The notes beneath the pieces were generated by a model. It was not told the DNA's origin and made no database searches. It saw nothing but the letters and a program-made list of their open reading frames with translations. From assembly GCA_003242085.1 (NCBI GenBank), contig QBML01000006.1:62001-126000 (forward strand): 64,000 bases of DNA, given 5' to 3'. Shown piece after piece: positions 25,646 to 33,704 of this stretch; the first letter of the stretch is position 1; every line of letters begins with the position of its first letter. Both the position numbers and the translations under genes were made by a program. Source of the DNA: Pseudanabaena frigida. Lineage in GTDB: Bacteria; Cyanobacteriota; Cyanobacteriia; Pseudanabaenales; Pseudanabaenaceae.

Positions 25646-27637
25646 TTACCAGAAATAGCCCGATCGCACAGAGGTACGATTAATTGATTCGTCGTAGTCT
25701 AGGATATATTCGTGGGCGATTAGTTGATTTTGGCGGAGGCGGGTTACCTCTTCTTTGCCGATTTCGGTATCAGTTGAAAGCAAAATCACTTGTTGGCTGG
25801 CATTGGGGAAATAGCGATCAAGCAGATTTAAACGATGGGATGAGTCCAGACGACCAAGCGGCGTGTCAATGACAACGGGTAACTGACAGCCTGAAACACG
25901 AGCTAATCCCCATAGGAAAGCGATCGCTAACATTTGTTTCTCACCTGCGGAGAGACGATGTTTACGGATAGATTTACCTTCAGCGTTGTATAGCTCTAGG
26001 CGAAAGGTATCGGGAGCGATCGTGATGCGATGTACAAGTCGGGATTTATGTAAAAGATGAAGAAAACATTCGGTGACGCTATTTTCTAGTTGAGCAATTT
26101 TATGGGCGGTGAGTTCTTTTCTAAATGCATCCATTGTTGATTGCACCTTACCAACAGACTGGAAGAAGAATTCTAAATTGCCTCTTGCAACTATAGTTGT
26201 GCCATAGTTTTCTAGTTCTCTTTTACTAGAGGTTAACTTGCGTTCGAGCAGTACTAAGTTACGCTGGGCATCATCTAGTTCATTTGCTAAAGATTCACAG
26301 ATTGATTCAGCTTCTTCTCTGTTCTGTAAGAGTTGTTGATAGATTTCTGGACTTGCTGCCGAAGCAATCACATTTTGGATTTGGGTGCTTTCGCGATCGC
26401 AAGATGCTAATTTTTGCACTGTGGTACTAGCGAAAGCAAAGGTTTCAGGTAAATCATTCTCTAAAAGAGTTGAGAGTGCATTCACTAGATCGAGATCGCT
26501 ACCAAGCCATATTTCTCCATGCTGTGATTCATCTTCGAGTTGAGCGAGTTCGGTTTCCAAAAATTCTTGGACTAAGCGATTGTACTTTTTAGGAAAATTC
26601 TGCTCTACAAATTCTGATAGCTTGCGATCTCGTTCTTTGATCAGATCTAGGGCAGCTTTTGCTTTTTGCAGATGTAGTTCTTTTTGGCTTTGGGAGAGTG
26701 CTTGTTCTAACAGAGGTGATTTAATCAACATCAAGGGTAAACAAGTTTCTGCTAAATCTAGCAATGCTTTTCTTTGCTGATCAGTTTCTTCTTTGAGTCT
26801 TTGATAGTTTTGCTCTAGTTCTTGCTTGTCTCCCGCCGCTTTTCCGCCTTTACGCATAAATTCACGTTCAGCATCTGCTAAAGTGACTTTTGCTAGCTCT
26901 AAGTCAGCTTCTAATTGAGTTTTACGTTCTTTTTCTAATTCGATTTCAGCTAATTGCTGCGTGATTAGAGTTTCAATTTCCGCTAGTTTGTTAAAGGCTT
27001 CTGTGTCAGATGATTCACGCCGTTTTTTGCTGGCTAAGACTTCTAAATCAATTTCTAAGCGATCGACTAGCTCTAGTCCAAGAATTGTGCGAATAGCATC
27101 GACGATTCCTTGTGTGGGAGTGTCTTGGAGCGCAAGTTCTCTAACTTGTTCACCATCAAATAGAAATAAGCCCGAAATACCGATGGGCATTATCTCTTCG
27201 ATAAATTCATCCCATGTATTAGTTAGTATTTCATCATTCCAATCATTGACACGAACTTCTAAAATATCGCGACCATTTTTGGGTTGCTGTGTCCAGCGAC
27301 GGGAGACGGAAATGGGAGCTTGACGTAGCTCAGATTTATTGAAGCTAGCTTGCTCAAAGACTAATTCGATCGCCGCTTCTTCACCGATCTTGGCTTCACG
27401 ATTGACGCTTTGAGAAAGAAATTCGCCATAGCTTAGGTTTCCTCTTGTCGAGCATTGAGCTTTTGCACCATATAGGACAAGGCGAAGGGCATCGATAAAG
27501 GTAGTTTTACCACCACCATTTAAGCCACCTAGCAGGACAATTGGTGGATGGTCTTGACTGACATCGACAGAAAGATCGATCGTGTGCTTTCCTTGATAAG
27601 CACCGAAATTTTGCAGAGTTAATTCGCGAAAAATCAA
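25646..27637 (-). CDS. dndD: DNA sulfur modification ATPase DndD
   Basis: A 663-aa SMC/Rad50-like ATPase. Walker A is GLNGGGKTT (38-46), the signature motif RLSAGEKQMLAIAFLWGLA, and Walker B LPVVIDTPLGRLD; the middle is long coiled coil. The opening IFRELTLQNFGAYQGKHTIDL is typical of DndD. DndD provides nicking or ATP-driven DNA opening during sulfur insertion. I start it at TTG 27637: this TTG overlaps the dndC stop as TTGA and has a GAGG 7 nt upstream. A longer reading from 27682 would overlap dndC by ~50 bp. Confidence 0.92.
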   Translation of the reverse strand: MIFRELTLQNFGAYQGKHTIDLSVDVSQDHPPIVLLGGLNGGGKTTFIDALRLVLYGAKAQCSTRGNLSYGEFLSQSVNREAKIGEEAAIELVFEQASFNKSELRQAPISVSRRWTQQPKNGRDILEVRVNDWNDEILTNTWDEFIEEIMPIGISGLFLFDGEQVRELALQDTPTQGIVDAIRTILGLELVDRLEIDLEVLASKKRRESSDTEAFNKLAEIETLITQQLAEIELEKERKTQLEADLELAKVTLADAEREFMRKGGKAAGDKQELEQNYQRLKEETDQQRKALLDLAETCLPLMLIKSPLLEQALSQSQKELHLQKAKAALDLIKERDRKLSEFVEQNFPKKYNRLVQEFLETELAQLEDESQHGEIWLGSDLDLVNALSTLLENDLPETFAFASTTVQKLASCDRESTQIQNVIASAASPEIYQQLLQNREEAESICESLANELDDAQRNLVLLERKLTSSKRELENYGTTIVARGNLEFFFQSVGKVQSTMDAFRKELTAHKIAQLENSVTECFLHLLHKSRLVHRITIAPDTFRLELYNAEGKSIRKHRLSAGEKQMLAIAFLWGLARVSGCQLPVVIDTPLGRLDSSHRLNLLDRYFPNASQQVILLSTDTEIGKEEVTRLRQNQLIAHEYILDYDESINRTSVRSGYFW

Positions 27638-29250
27638 GACTGTACCTCTGCAACTGGGGAGCCAAATTTCATCGATGCCCAACTATTCACTTTTGGGGGA
27701 GCATCTGAGTCGTCAGGTTTAGCTGGCTGCCCTAGTGCAAGTTGACGTACTTTATCAGCATCTCCTTTCTCTGCGGCATCTTTTATGTTTTTGAACCGAT
27801 GAGCGTTTTGAATTGCTTCTTCTTGAGAACGCGAACTGGTTTCAAAGCATTTTTCGAGGGCTTCGTAGATACCGACACGGCGCATTTTGCCATAATGTTG
27901 CTTTTCAACACTGAGCAGTTTGGTGGTGAGTTCGAGGTGCATGGCATTGTCACCGCAAAGCCGAGCGAGGATTTCCCATTCATCGGCTCCTAACAGGCTT
28001 TGATTGTTGGGATTGTTAATATCTTGGAATTTTTCGCCTGTTATATCGAGATAAATGTGGGGCAGTACGTCATCAAATTCGTGTTTGTCTTCGCGCCAAA
28101 TGCGTCGAATTTCGCTGAGTTCAGCTTGGGTAATTAGTTCAATTTCCTGCATCTCAGGAGGTGCATTTTTACGTGCTTCAGTTTGTGCTTTGAGTAATTC
28201 TCTCAGCCAATTTTCACGCCATGTTTTGGTATAAGGACCTGGGATCGGCTTGACTTCTTGTTTGCCGTCGCTGTTGTGAGTAAATAGCTGTACGTTGCCA
28301 CTCATACGGCGAAAATCGCGTTTGTCCCAGTCATCGGGGCTATCGAGGGCATTGCGTAGGTCTAGCATGGGCTGCATCCATTCTTTTTCGTCATCATTGA
28401 GGATCATCGCTTCCATAGATTTGTCTTTGTTGACGAGGGTGCAGACCCAGCAACCAAAGCGGGAGTCACCGCAGCTAGGCGTATTGCTGTCGATGACGAG
28501 AGGACATTCGTTGTCGGCGGTTGCGCCGCGATACATGGTGAAGAGGTCTTGATTGCTATTGCCCCAAGGGTTGGGATATTGCATGAGGTATAGCCATACT
28601 TCGCTGTTGCTCCAGTCAGCGATTGGGCTATAGATCAATGAGTTGGGTAGGCTGCCGCTATAAAGCAGGGAGGTGAGATTGCTGTCGCCAATGCGATCGC
28701 CAATGCTGCCCATTTCGTGATCGCTCATCGATCTCGATCGCCTAGAGCTTTCGGCTTTGCGTGTGCCAAGGACGATGATTACTTCACCTTTGGCTCGGAC
28801 GACATTTTGGACAAATTGATTGGATGGTTTGATTTTGAGACGTTCGGTACACCATCTAAAACCGTTGCGGGGGGCGGGATAGCCTTTTCCGATCAGGTTG
28901 ACCCAGAAAGTATCTTTGACATCAGGAACTAGTAAATTTGCAGAAATTGGTAAGCCTTGCTCAGTGGCGGCGGCTTGCATATTCGCGATCGATCGCTTCA
29001 CCCATGCGGCGACGATGGGGTTTTCAACACGGGTGTCGGTGGTGATCACGTAAATCTGTTTGGTGCGGCGATCGCTTGGTAGTTGTTGGAGGGCTTGCCA
29101 AACGAGTTGGAGGGTGGCGGTGGAGTCTTTGCCGCCTGAATAGCCAATAATCCAAGGGATTTCGTCATGGCAATACAACTGCTGGATCTCAATTATCAGC
29201 GCTTTGATGTCTTCGATTAATTGGGGTGCAGTGCGTTGTGGTTCGGTCAT
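27634..29250 (-). CDS. dndC: DNA phosphorothioation sulfurtransferase DndC
   Basis: A 538-aa PAPS-reductase-like protein. The ATP-pyrophosphatase loop is GYSGGKDST (36-44), followed by WCTERLKI and a cysteine cluster CPLVID..CGDSRFGCWVC that holds the [4Fe-4S] cluster. DndC receives sulfur from a cysteine desulfurase (DndA or an IscS) and activates DNA for sulfur insertion. Start ATG 29250; a longer TTG reading from 29304 would begin inside an operator palindrome. First modification gene of the operon, preceded by two small genes and by operator site A at 29294-29315. Confidence 0.93.
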   Translation of the reverse strand: MTEPQRTAPQLIEDIKALIIEIQQLYCHDEIPWIIGYSGGKDSTATLQLVWQALQQLPSDRRTKQIYVITTDTRVENPIVAAWVKRSIANMQAAATEQGLPISANLLVPDVKDTFWVNLIGKGYPAPRNGFRWCTERLKIKPSNQFVQNVVRAKGEVIIVLGTRKAESSRRSRSMSDHEMGSIGDRIGDSNLTSLLYSGSLPNSLIYSPIADWSNSEVWLYLMQYPNPWGNSNQDLFTMYRGATADNECPLVIDSNTPSCGDSRFGCWVCTLVNKDKSMEAMILNDDEKEWMQPMLDLRNALDSPDDWDKRDFRRMSGNVQLFTHNSDGKQEVKPIPGPYTKTWRENWLRELLKAQTEARKNAPPEMQEIELITQAELSEIRRIWREDKHEFDDVLPHIYLDITGEKFQDINNPNNQSLLGADEWEILARLCGDNAMHLELTTKLLSVEKQHYGKMRRVGIYEALEKCFETSSRSQEEAIQNAHRFKNIKDAAEKGDADKVRQLALGQPAKPDDSDAPPKVNSWASMKFGSPVAEVQS

Positions 29251-29293
29251 AGTTTGTAAATTTGCCTTGTTTTTCGGGATATCCCTATTACTG

Positions 29294-29315
29294 CTGTAGT
29301 CCAAATGGACTACAG
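29294..29315. promoter_or_regulatory. Operator site A upstream of dndC
   Basis: A palindrome with two 10-bp arms, CTGTAGTCCA and TGGACTACAG, around AA. Its centre is about 55 bp upstream of dndC ATG 29250. Three related sites lie at 29828-29910 next to the XRE gene. A second small palindrome, GGGATATCCC, is at 29276-29285. Confidence 0.75.
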
Positions 29316-29435
29316 GTGATCAAGAATAAACCGCAGGGTAGTACTTTTGCTATATTCGCTAGTTCATTTGCATCAAGTTCTCGAAAGGATGTCGATTTTT
29401 CCAGCGATAGGTGTAAAAATTATGAAAATCAATTT

Positions 29436-29615
29436 CTAAAGACAACTATATTTTTCTGTTAGGTACTCGGTGAGATATTGCTTGTAGTTAACAGATAGGT
29501 CAGATTCTGCTTCAGCGCAACCAATTAGACCTGTTTGTTTGAGAAGTTGTAGAGGTCTAGAGGATTTTTTGTATTGCTTTTGATAATCAATTTCAAGACG
29601 GGCGTTAATTCTCAT
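29436..29615 (-). CDS. Small protein, possible antitoxin-like, upstream of dndC
   Basis: A 59-aa protein starting MRINARLEIDYQKQYKKSSRPLQLLKQTGL and ending LSVNYKQYLTEYLTEKY. A short strand followed by two helices is the size and pattern of ribbon-helix-helix proteins, including many antitoxins, but I cannot assign a family. The start is ATG 29615, 4 bp after the stop of the next small gene. A longer reading from 29645 overlaps that gene. It sits between operator clusters, so it is probably expressed with the dnd genes. Confidence 0.5.
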   Translation of the reverse strand: MRINARLEIDYQKQYKKSSRPLQLLKQTGLIGCAEAESDLSVNYKQYLTEYLTEKYSCL

Positions 29616-29619
29616 ATTT

Positions 29620-29799
29620 TTATTTGTTTTGACAATCAAAAACAATAAAGAACTTAACCGTAGGGATGCGCCGCCGTAAAAACCTTAAATGCTCTTCAGC
29701 GTCTACTCTACGGCGAAATCTTCCTACGATTACGCTTTGAATATTATTGGGGAGAGGACGAGCGATCGCCCAAGGGTGAAGCATTTCTTGGTAGCTCAT
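29620..29799 (-). CDS. Small conserved-type cyanobacterial protein upstream of dndC
   Basis: A 59-aa protein: MSYQEMLHPWAIARPLPNNIQSVIVGRFRRRVDAEEHLRFLRRRIPTVKFFIVFD. The pattern HPWAI.R.LPN......GRFR.R.DAE.HL..LRR..P...F.IVFD is one I associate with small uncharacterised cyanobacterial proteins, often paired with a small helical partner. It starts at ATG 29799; a longer reading runs into operator site B. First gene after the operator-flanked TATAAT box, followed 4 bp later by the 59-aa gene and then dndC. A toxin or regulator role is possible. Confidence 0.55.
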   Translation of the reverse strand: MSYQEMLHPWAIARPLPNNIQSVIVGRFRRRVDAEEHLRFLRRRIPTVKFFIVFDCQNK

Positions 29800-29827
29800 G
29801 ACGTTAGAAATTAAATAGTAAAAGTTG

Positions 29828-29847
29828 TGTAGTCCAACTGGTCTACA
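29828..29847. promoter_or_regulatory. Operator site B
   Basis: TGTAGTCCA-AC-TGGTCTACA: the same palindrome as site A with one arm mismatch. It lies 29 bp upstream of the start of the 59-aa gene at 29799. Confidence 0.65.
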
Positions 29848-29857
29848 AATTGATCGC

Positions 29858-29877
29858 ACGAATCCAAATGGACTACA
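29858..29877. promoter_or_regulatory. Operator site C (one full half-site)
   Basis: The right arm TGGACTACA is perfect, while the left keeps only TCCA. It lies just downstream of the minus-strand TATAAT box, over the likely transcription start. Confidence 0.55.
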
Positions 29878-29879
29878 AA

Positions 29880-29885
29880 ATTATA
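29880..29885 (-). promoter_or_regulatory. -10 box TATAAT of the dnd operon promoter
   Basis: A perfect TATAAT on the minus strand. Operator D covers the -35 region and operator C the start site, the layout of a repressed promoter. The -35 hexamer itself is poor (about TGTCCA at 17 bp), which suggests the promoter also needs help or is weak. Confidence 0.5.
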
Positions 29886-29891
29886 CATCCT

Positions 29892-29910
29892 TGTAGTCCA
29901 TTTGGACACA
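29892..29910. promoter_or_regulatory. Operator site D
   Basis: TGTAGTCCA-TT-TGGACACA: left arm perfect, right arm missing one T. It lies 40 bp upstream of the XRE start codon and over the -35 region of the opposite promoter, so it could control both directions. Confidence 0.65.
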
Positions 29911-29950
29911 TTTCTTTACAGGCTAAACATCCTCTGACACGATCAAAGGT

Positions 29951-30172
29951 ATGGGTAAAGCAGGTAAAACACTCGGACAAGTTCTTGAAAAATATAGTAT
30001 TAGCCAAACAAATCTGGCTAATGCTTTAGGCGTTGGTCGTTCAAATATTTATCGTTGGATCAATGAAGTTAGAGATCCTAACTCTGAAACGGTTTTACGG
30101 ATTGTTGCAGCGCTAGAAAAAATTAATCCCAACGCAGCAAAAGAATTTAAGAATCTGTATATGAGTGATTAG
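29951..30172 (+). CDS. XRE-family helix-turn-helix regulator
   Basis: A 73-aa single-domain Cro/CI-type regulator: GQVLEKYSISQTNLANALGVGRSNIYRWINEVRDPNSETVLRIVAALEKI. Helices 2 and 3 (SQTNLANALGVGRSNIYRWI) form the DNA-reading unit. Divergent from the dnd operon and next to operator sites B-D, so it is the natural candidate to bind TGTAGTCCA/TGGACTACA. No DndB, the usual dnd regulator, is encoded in the window. Its end nearly touches the convergent HNH nuclease gene. Confidence 0.88.
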   Translation: MGKAGKTLGQVLEKYSISQTNLANALGVGRSNIYRWINEVRDPNSETVLRIVAALEKINPNAAKEFKNLYMSD

Positions 30173-31140
30173 TACTCTAAAAAGAGTTGATCGCCTTGAT
30201 TAAAAACATTTTCTCGATGCCACCGTAAAGCTTCGATTCTTGGTAAATAGCTTTGTTGTACTGGCAAAACGATATTCTGACCGTGAAAATCTCGCATTGT
30301 CTGCGCGTGTGGCGATTCTTCCCTAAGATCGTTAGAGACAACAATTCTATAGTCATCATCAACGGTAAACCAACCACGATCAAAAGCCCAGTGATGATTT
30401 TTGCAAAGGGAAAGCCCATTATCAAAGCGATCGTCTCGAAACTGTGAGAACGGCTTGATATGCGCTCCATCGACAATATGTTGATTTAGAGAATTGAGAA
30501 CCTGTAACTCACAAAATGCACATCGATATTCATAGGCAGAAACAACTATTCTACGGAATGCTGCATCTCGCACAATTAGTTTAGATTCATCTTCTACTTC
30601 ATCAACTGAATAGACAGCCCCACCTCTATCTCGTAAGCGATCTTGAAATTCTTGAAAGGAATTGATTTGAAAAAGTTGTTCAATTTGTGACGATTTATCA
30701 GAAAACCAAGTATTTACAAGAATATCAATCAAACTATTTCTTGATGATAGATTCTGCATTAATTCAAAAAGCTCATCATCAAAGTAAGCATACTGCACCG
30801 AATCTCTCAACCCATTTAAGGTTTTGATTTTCACTTTGGAGTTAATTACAGGTTCAAATCCAGCCCTTGCTTTTAGATACCAAAACCCATCTCCCTGAAG
30901 ATGAAAGAAGGGCTGGGCAATATCTGAGCGATGCGATTCCGAACCCAAAAAACTCCAATATTTGAGAAATGTTGCAATTAGTTCGGGTGATAAAAATATT
31001 CGATTTTGTCTGATTATTCCCTGTTGGATTAGCGCGATCGCAGATAAAAGTAATATTGGCTTATGTGGTGCAACTCCCCGCACTCGATCTACACGCAACT
31101 TTGCAAACTTTTTGGAATAGTACAGTAAATCTTTGCTCAT
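30169..31140 (-). CDS. HNH endonuclease with probable sulfur-binding (phosphorothioate-recognising) N-terminal domain
   Basis: A 323-aa protein. Residues 1 to ~150 carry LRVDRVRGVAPHKPILLLSAIALI and PFFHLQGDGFWYL. The APHKP-(I/L)LLL plus PFxxLxxDGxW pattern is the one I know from the sulfur-binding domain of type IV enzymes such as ScoMcrA. The C-terminus is an HNH nuclease: CAFCELQV, then HIVDGAHIKPF, DNGLSLCKNHHWAFDRG with CXXC and C..HH zinc ligands. Enzymes of this architecture cut phosphorothioated DNA. The start ATG overlaps the stop of Dnd-associated protein 4 (ATGA), so the two are co-translated. Substrate preference is inference. Confidence 0.82.
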   Translation of the reverse strand: MSKDLLYYSKKFAKLRVDRVRGVAPHKPILLLSAIALIQQGIIRQNRIFLSPELIATFLKYWSFLGSESHRSDIAQPFFHLQGDGFWYLKARAGFEPVINSKVKIKTLNGLRDSVQYAYFDDELFELMQNLSSRNSLIDILVNTWFSDKSSQIEQLFQINSFQEFQDRLRDRGGAVYSVDEVEDESKLIVRDAAFRRIVVSAYEYRCAFCELQVLNSLNQHIVDGAHIKPFSQFRDDRFDNGLSLCKNHHWAFDRGWFTVDDDYRIVVSNDLREESPHAQTMRDFHGQNIVLPVQQSYLPRIEALRWHRENVFNQGDQLFLEY

Positions 31141-31595
31141 AGAAATCTACTCAAATCAAAATCTTCTTGATCTCCTCTATCTTTTTCATCTAGTAGCAGC
31201 AACAAAATCCCGTCTGTATAATCGACACTTCCTTGTAAAGTGTTCTGTAAAACTTCAAGCCCTCCATTGGCATACTCTTCAAAGATTTGAACGCGGATAT
31301 TTCCAGATTCTTCATCAAGAGCAAGACTTTTGGGATCTTTGGTATGGGCGATCGCAATTAAATTAATTACAGGTTCATAGCCTCTAGCTAAAAACTGATC
31401 TTGAGGAATTGGATCGGGTTCTTTTCTTGATGTTTTGCCAAGAGGAATCTTTTTTCCTCGTTTAGCTCCAAGCACAGCCGCAAAAGTCATCACGTCAGCA
31501 TAGGTCTGAAATGGCGCAGTGGGGTTTTCGGCAGATCTTAAAGACCGTACTAATTCAGCTTTGTCTTCAGCAATATAAACTCTACGAATGCTCAT
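31137..31595 (-). CDS. DNA phosphorothioation-associated protein 4
   Basis: A 152-aa protein with the family pattern I know as Dnd-associated protein 4: RRVYIAEDKAELVRSLRSAE, PFQTYADVMTFAAVLGAKRGKKIPLG, PVINLIAIAHTKDPKSLALDE and IFEEYANGGLEVLQ. Function unknown; the family was defined by co-occurrence with dnd genes. It is translationally coupled to the sulfur-binding HNH nuclease, which makes a regulatory or inhibitory role towards that nuclease worth testing. Start ATG 31595. Confidence 0.82.
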   Translation of the reverse strand: MSIRRVYIAEDKAELVRSLRSAENPTAPFQTYADVMTFAAVLGAKRGKKIPLGKTSRKEPDPIPQDQFLARGYEPVINLIAIAHTKDPKSLALDEESGNIRVQIFEEYANGGLEVLQNTLQGSVDYTDGILLLLLDEKDRGDQEDFDLSRFL

Positions 31596-31820
31596 TATTT
31601 GCCCCCAACTCCGCCTTATCCTTCGCGATCTTTACCCTTGCATCAGCCATGCTTACTTATTCCTCAATACCCAATCTAAAAACATCTTACACACAAGCCA
31701 CTGACCCTTTAACTTCAGTTGCCATTAATCCAGCCATCATCAACAAGCAAGCATCTTTTAGAGTGCGTTATAATCTTTATATATTTTACCTGAATTTATT
31801 ATTTCTTTAAATCAATTTAA

Positions 31821-32042
31821 ATGAGCAGCACTAACTCTGAAAATTTTAAATTTAACCTATCTACACATAGCATTGCGAACTTAAATGATGAGGACAACGA
31901 AGATCGTGCATATTGGCTTCTAAAAAGTCCAAAAGAGCGATTAATTGCCCTAGAATATCTACGTCAAGTAATGTATGGCTATGATCCAAATACCTCCAGA
32001 CTTCAAAGAGTTTTTGAGATTGCTAAACTTCCATCAAGTTGA
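31821..32042 (+). CDS. Small acidic protein convergent with HepT/MntA
   Basis: A 73-aa protein containing RAYWLLKSPKERLIALEYLRQVMYGYDPNTSRLQRVFEIAKL. The PxERLxALExLRxxMYGxDPxTxRLQR pattern is common in cyanobacteria beside nucleotidyltransferase or other toxin-antitoxin genes; its role is unknown. It converges on the HepT-like gene, whose stop lies 3 bp away. Starts with ATG in a clean intergenic region. Confidence 0.7.
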   Translation: MSSTNSENFKFNLSTHSIANLNDEDNEDRAYWLLKSPKERLIALEYLRQVMYGYDPNTSRLQRVFEIAKLPSS

Positions 32043-32045
32043 TAG

Positions 32046-32525
32046 TCATAGGTTACTTTGCCCTTCTAAAAACTCAGCAAAACCAATTAACTCTCTTCTT
32101 GATAGCTCAAAAGCCCTAACCAAATCTTTTACTCCATCTCCAATGATTTCGGAATCAAACTCAAAAGCATAGACATGACGAACAACATGGCGAAACTTAC
32201 GGTAGCCATTGAGCATTTCTTTACAAATTTCTGAAATTACCGCAGGGCGAATATCCGATAAATCATTACTCATTTGCATCAACAAAGAGTAATGCCATTC
32301 ATTCCCTTCAGGTCTTTCACCATCAATACGAGTGGCAATAATTTCAAAAAGTCTTTCTAGTCCACCATAAAACCCATGTAAACTTAATGCAACACTATCA
32401 AGATACAGTTCATCATTAGTTTGTAAGAATTTTTGCCAACCTGCGATTGCTCTTTCCACAAGCATTTCTATTTCAACCAAATCATTCCTAATTCGCTCAG
32501 CAATATCTATTAGAGAACTTTTCAA
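32046..32525 (-). CDS. HepT-like toxin
   Basis: A 159-aa helical protein with the HepT motif R112-x4-H117-x-Y119 (within FRHVVRHVY), the proposed HEPN RNase active site. The start is TTG, overlapping the MntA stop as TTGA. In characterised pairs the partner MntA AMPylates HepT on the motif's Tyr and silences it, which both sequences here allow. Downstream half of a two-gene operon inside the defence island. Confidence 0.82.
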   Translation of the reverse strand: MKSSLIDIAERIRNDLVEIEMLVERAIAGWQKFLQTNDELYLDSVALSLHGFYGGLERLFEIIATRIDGERPEGNEWHYSLLMQMSNDLSDIRPAVISEICKEMLNGYRKFRHVVRHVYAFEFDSEIIGDGVKDLVRAFELSRRELIGFAEFLEGQSNL

Positions 32526-32893
32526 ATCACTATACCCTCTCTATTAATGCGTTCTGCGATAGCTTGACGACAGCGATCGAGATTCACTAGATCAACCTTA
32601 AAATCACGGGCAATAAGTTCTATATCATCCACAGCTTGATAAAACTGTTTAAAAGTTAATCCACTAATAGCCAAATCAATATCTGAGTGCCTTGTAAAAC
32701 GTTCTTTATTTGTTAGGGAACCAAAAACAATTATTTGCTTTGTCCTGTAGCGATCACGCAATAAGACTGCAATCTTTTGAACAACCTGCCATGCCTCTGT
32801 CCATCTAGCCGCATCTTGTAAGCTATCCAAATTTCTAGCTGGGAAATATGCCTTGCGTTCATGGAGCGTTAGTTCAACAGCAGTTTTTGACAT
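32522..32893 (-). CDS. MntA-like minimal nucleotidyltransferase antitoxin
   Basis: A 123-aa protein with the nucleotidyltransferase motif GS at 58-59 followed by D71-x-D73 (VFGSLTNKERF...SDIDLAI), then VDLVNLD, the third acidic residue region. Start ATG 32893; the longer TTG reading adds five residues. It overlaps the HepT gene by four bases. It neutralises HepT by transferring AMP (family knowledge). Confidence 0.82.
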   Translation of the reverse strand: MSKTAVELTLHERKAYFPARNLDSLQDAARWTEAWQVVQKIAVLLRDRYRTKQIIVFGSLTNKERFTRHSDIDLAISGLTFKQFYQAVDDIELIARDFKVDLVNLDRCRQAIAERINREGIVI

Positions 32894-33059
32894 GGTTAAT
32901 AGTCTCAAAAAGTTTGGAGCTTATACTCCATCTGTAACTAGATAGCTAATTTGCATATTATTTTACAGCAAATTTCATTCGTCAGTAAGAATTGATTGCA
33001 CTGATGACGAGTATGCAAAGCCAAAAGCGATCTCGTCTTACAGAATCTTCGCCATATCC

Positions 33060-33704
33060 TTACCCGTTAAAAGTCTGCAATAGCCATCTAGCGATCGCGC
33101 CATCATCTTCAGTTTGACTACGTTTCAGCGCTTCTTGTACCGTGGCAATTTCCAAACCTTCGAGAACCTGCGATCGCACAACTATGCCACTACGTCCATC
33201 AGCGATCGTAAAAGCAAACACCTCAGAAGTTTGAGCATTCACCACCCAATATTCTTTAATACCCAAACGTTCATACAGTAAGCGCTTATACCCTAGATCA
33301 TCTTGCAGAGTTGTCGAAGAGATTTCTACAGTCAGCGTTGGCAGGTCAAACTTATTGAGATCCACAGGTGCATTGTTTCGAGGCGGCAACTTCAAATCAT
33401 CCCCTAGATAAAATGCAATATCTGGCTGACATTCACTCTCACCCTTTTTCCTAAAGCTACAATTTATGTACTTATGGATACAAATATTCTTAAGTGCTGC
33501 AAATAGTCCAATTACCTTAGAAACAATTGCATTTTCATGGGCGTGAATTGGTCCAACTGGTGACATCTCAATCCTCATTTTATGATTGTCATAATAAAAT
33601 CTACCCTTCTCTAACTTAGGATCGTCTGCAAGCGCAATAAACTCATCCCAAGTTGCCTTAACCCAGCGATCGCTGACAATCGGAGCCGTAGTTGTATTAA
33701 CCAT
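33060..33704 (-). CDS. Uma2 (DUF820) family putative nuclease
   Basis: A 214-aa member with the full motif set: RIEMSPVGPIHAHENAIV, CQPDIAFYLGDDL, PTLTVEISSTTLQDDLGYKRLLYERLGIKEYWVV. The Asp of QPDI, the Glu of VEIS and the Lys of GYKR match the PD-(D/E)xK catalytic pattern. Its start overlaps the end of the SMC-like ATPase gene by eight bases, so it is probably read from the same mRNA. Function unknown. Confidence 0.83.
   Translation of the reverse strand: MVNTTTAPIVSDRWVKATWDEFIALADDPKLEKGRFYYDNHKMRIEMSPVGPIHAHENAIVSKVIGLFAALKNICIHKYINCSFRKKGESECQPDIAFYLGDDLKLPPRNNAPVDLNKFDLPTLTVEISSTTLQDDLGYKRLLYERLGIKEYWVVNAQTSEVFAFTIADGRSGIVVRSQVLEGLEIATVQEALKRSQTEDDGAIARWLLQTFNG

Noticed and set aside
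30845-30865. tRNA-like GGTTCAAATCC T-loop motif
   Set aside because: It is inside the HNH nuclease coding sequence; no matching acceptor stem, D-arm or anticodon arm surrounds it.
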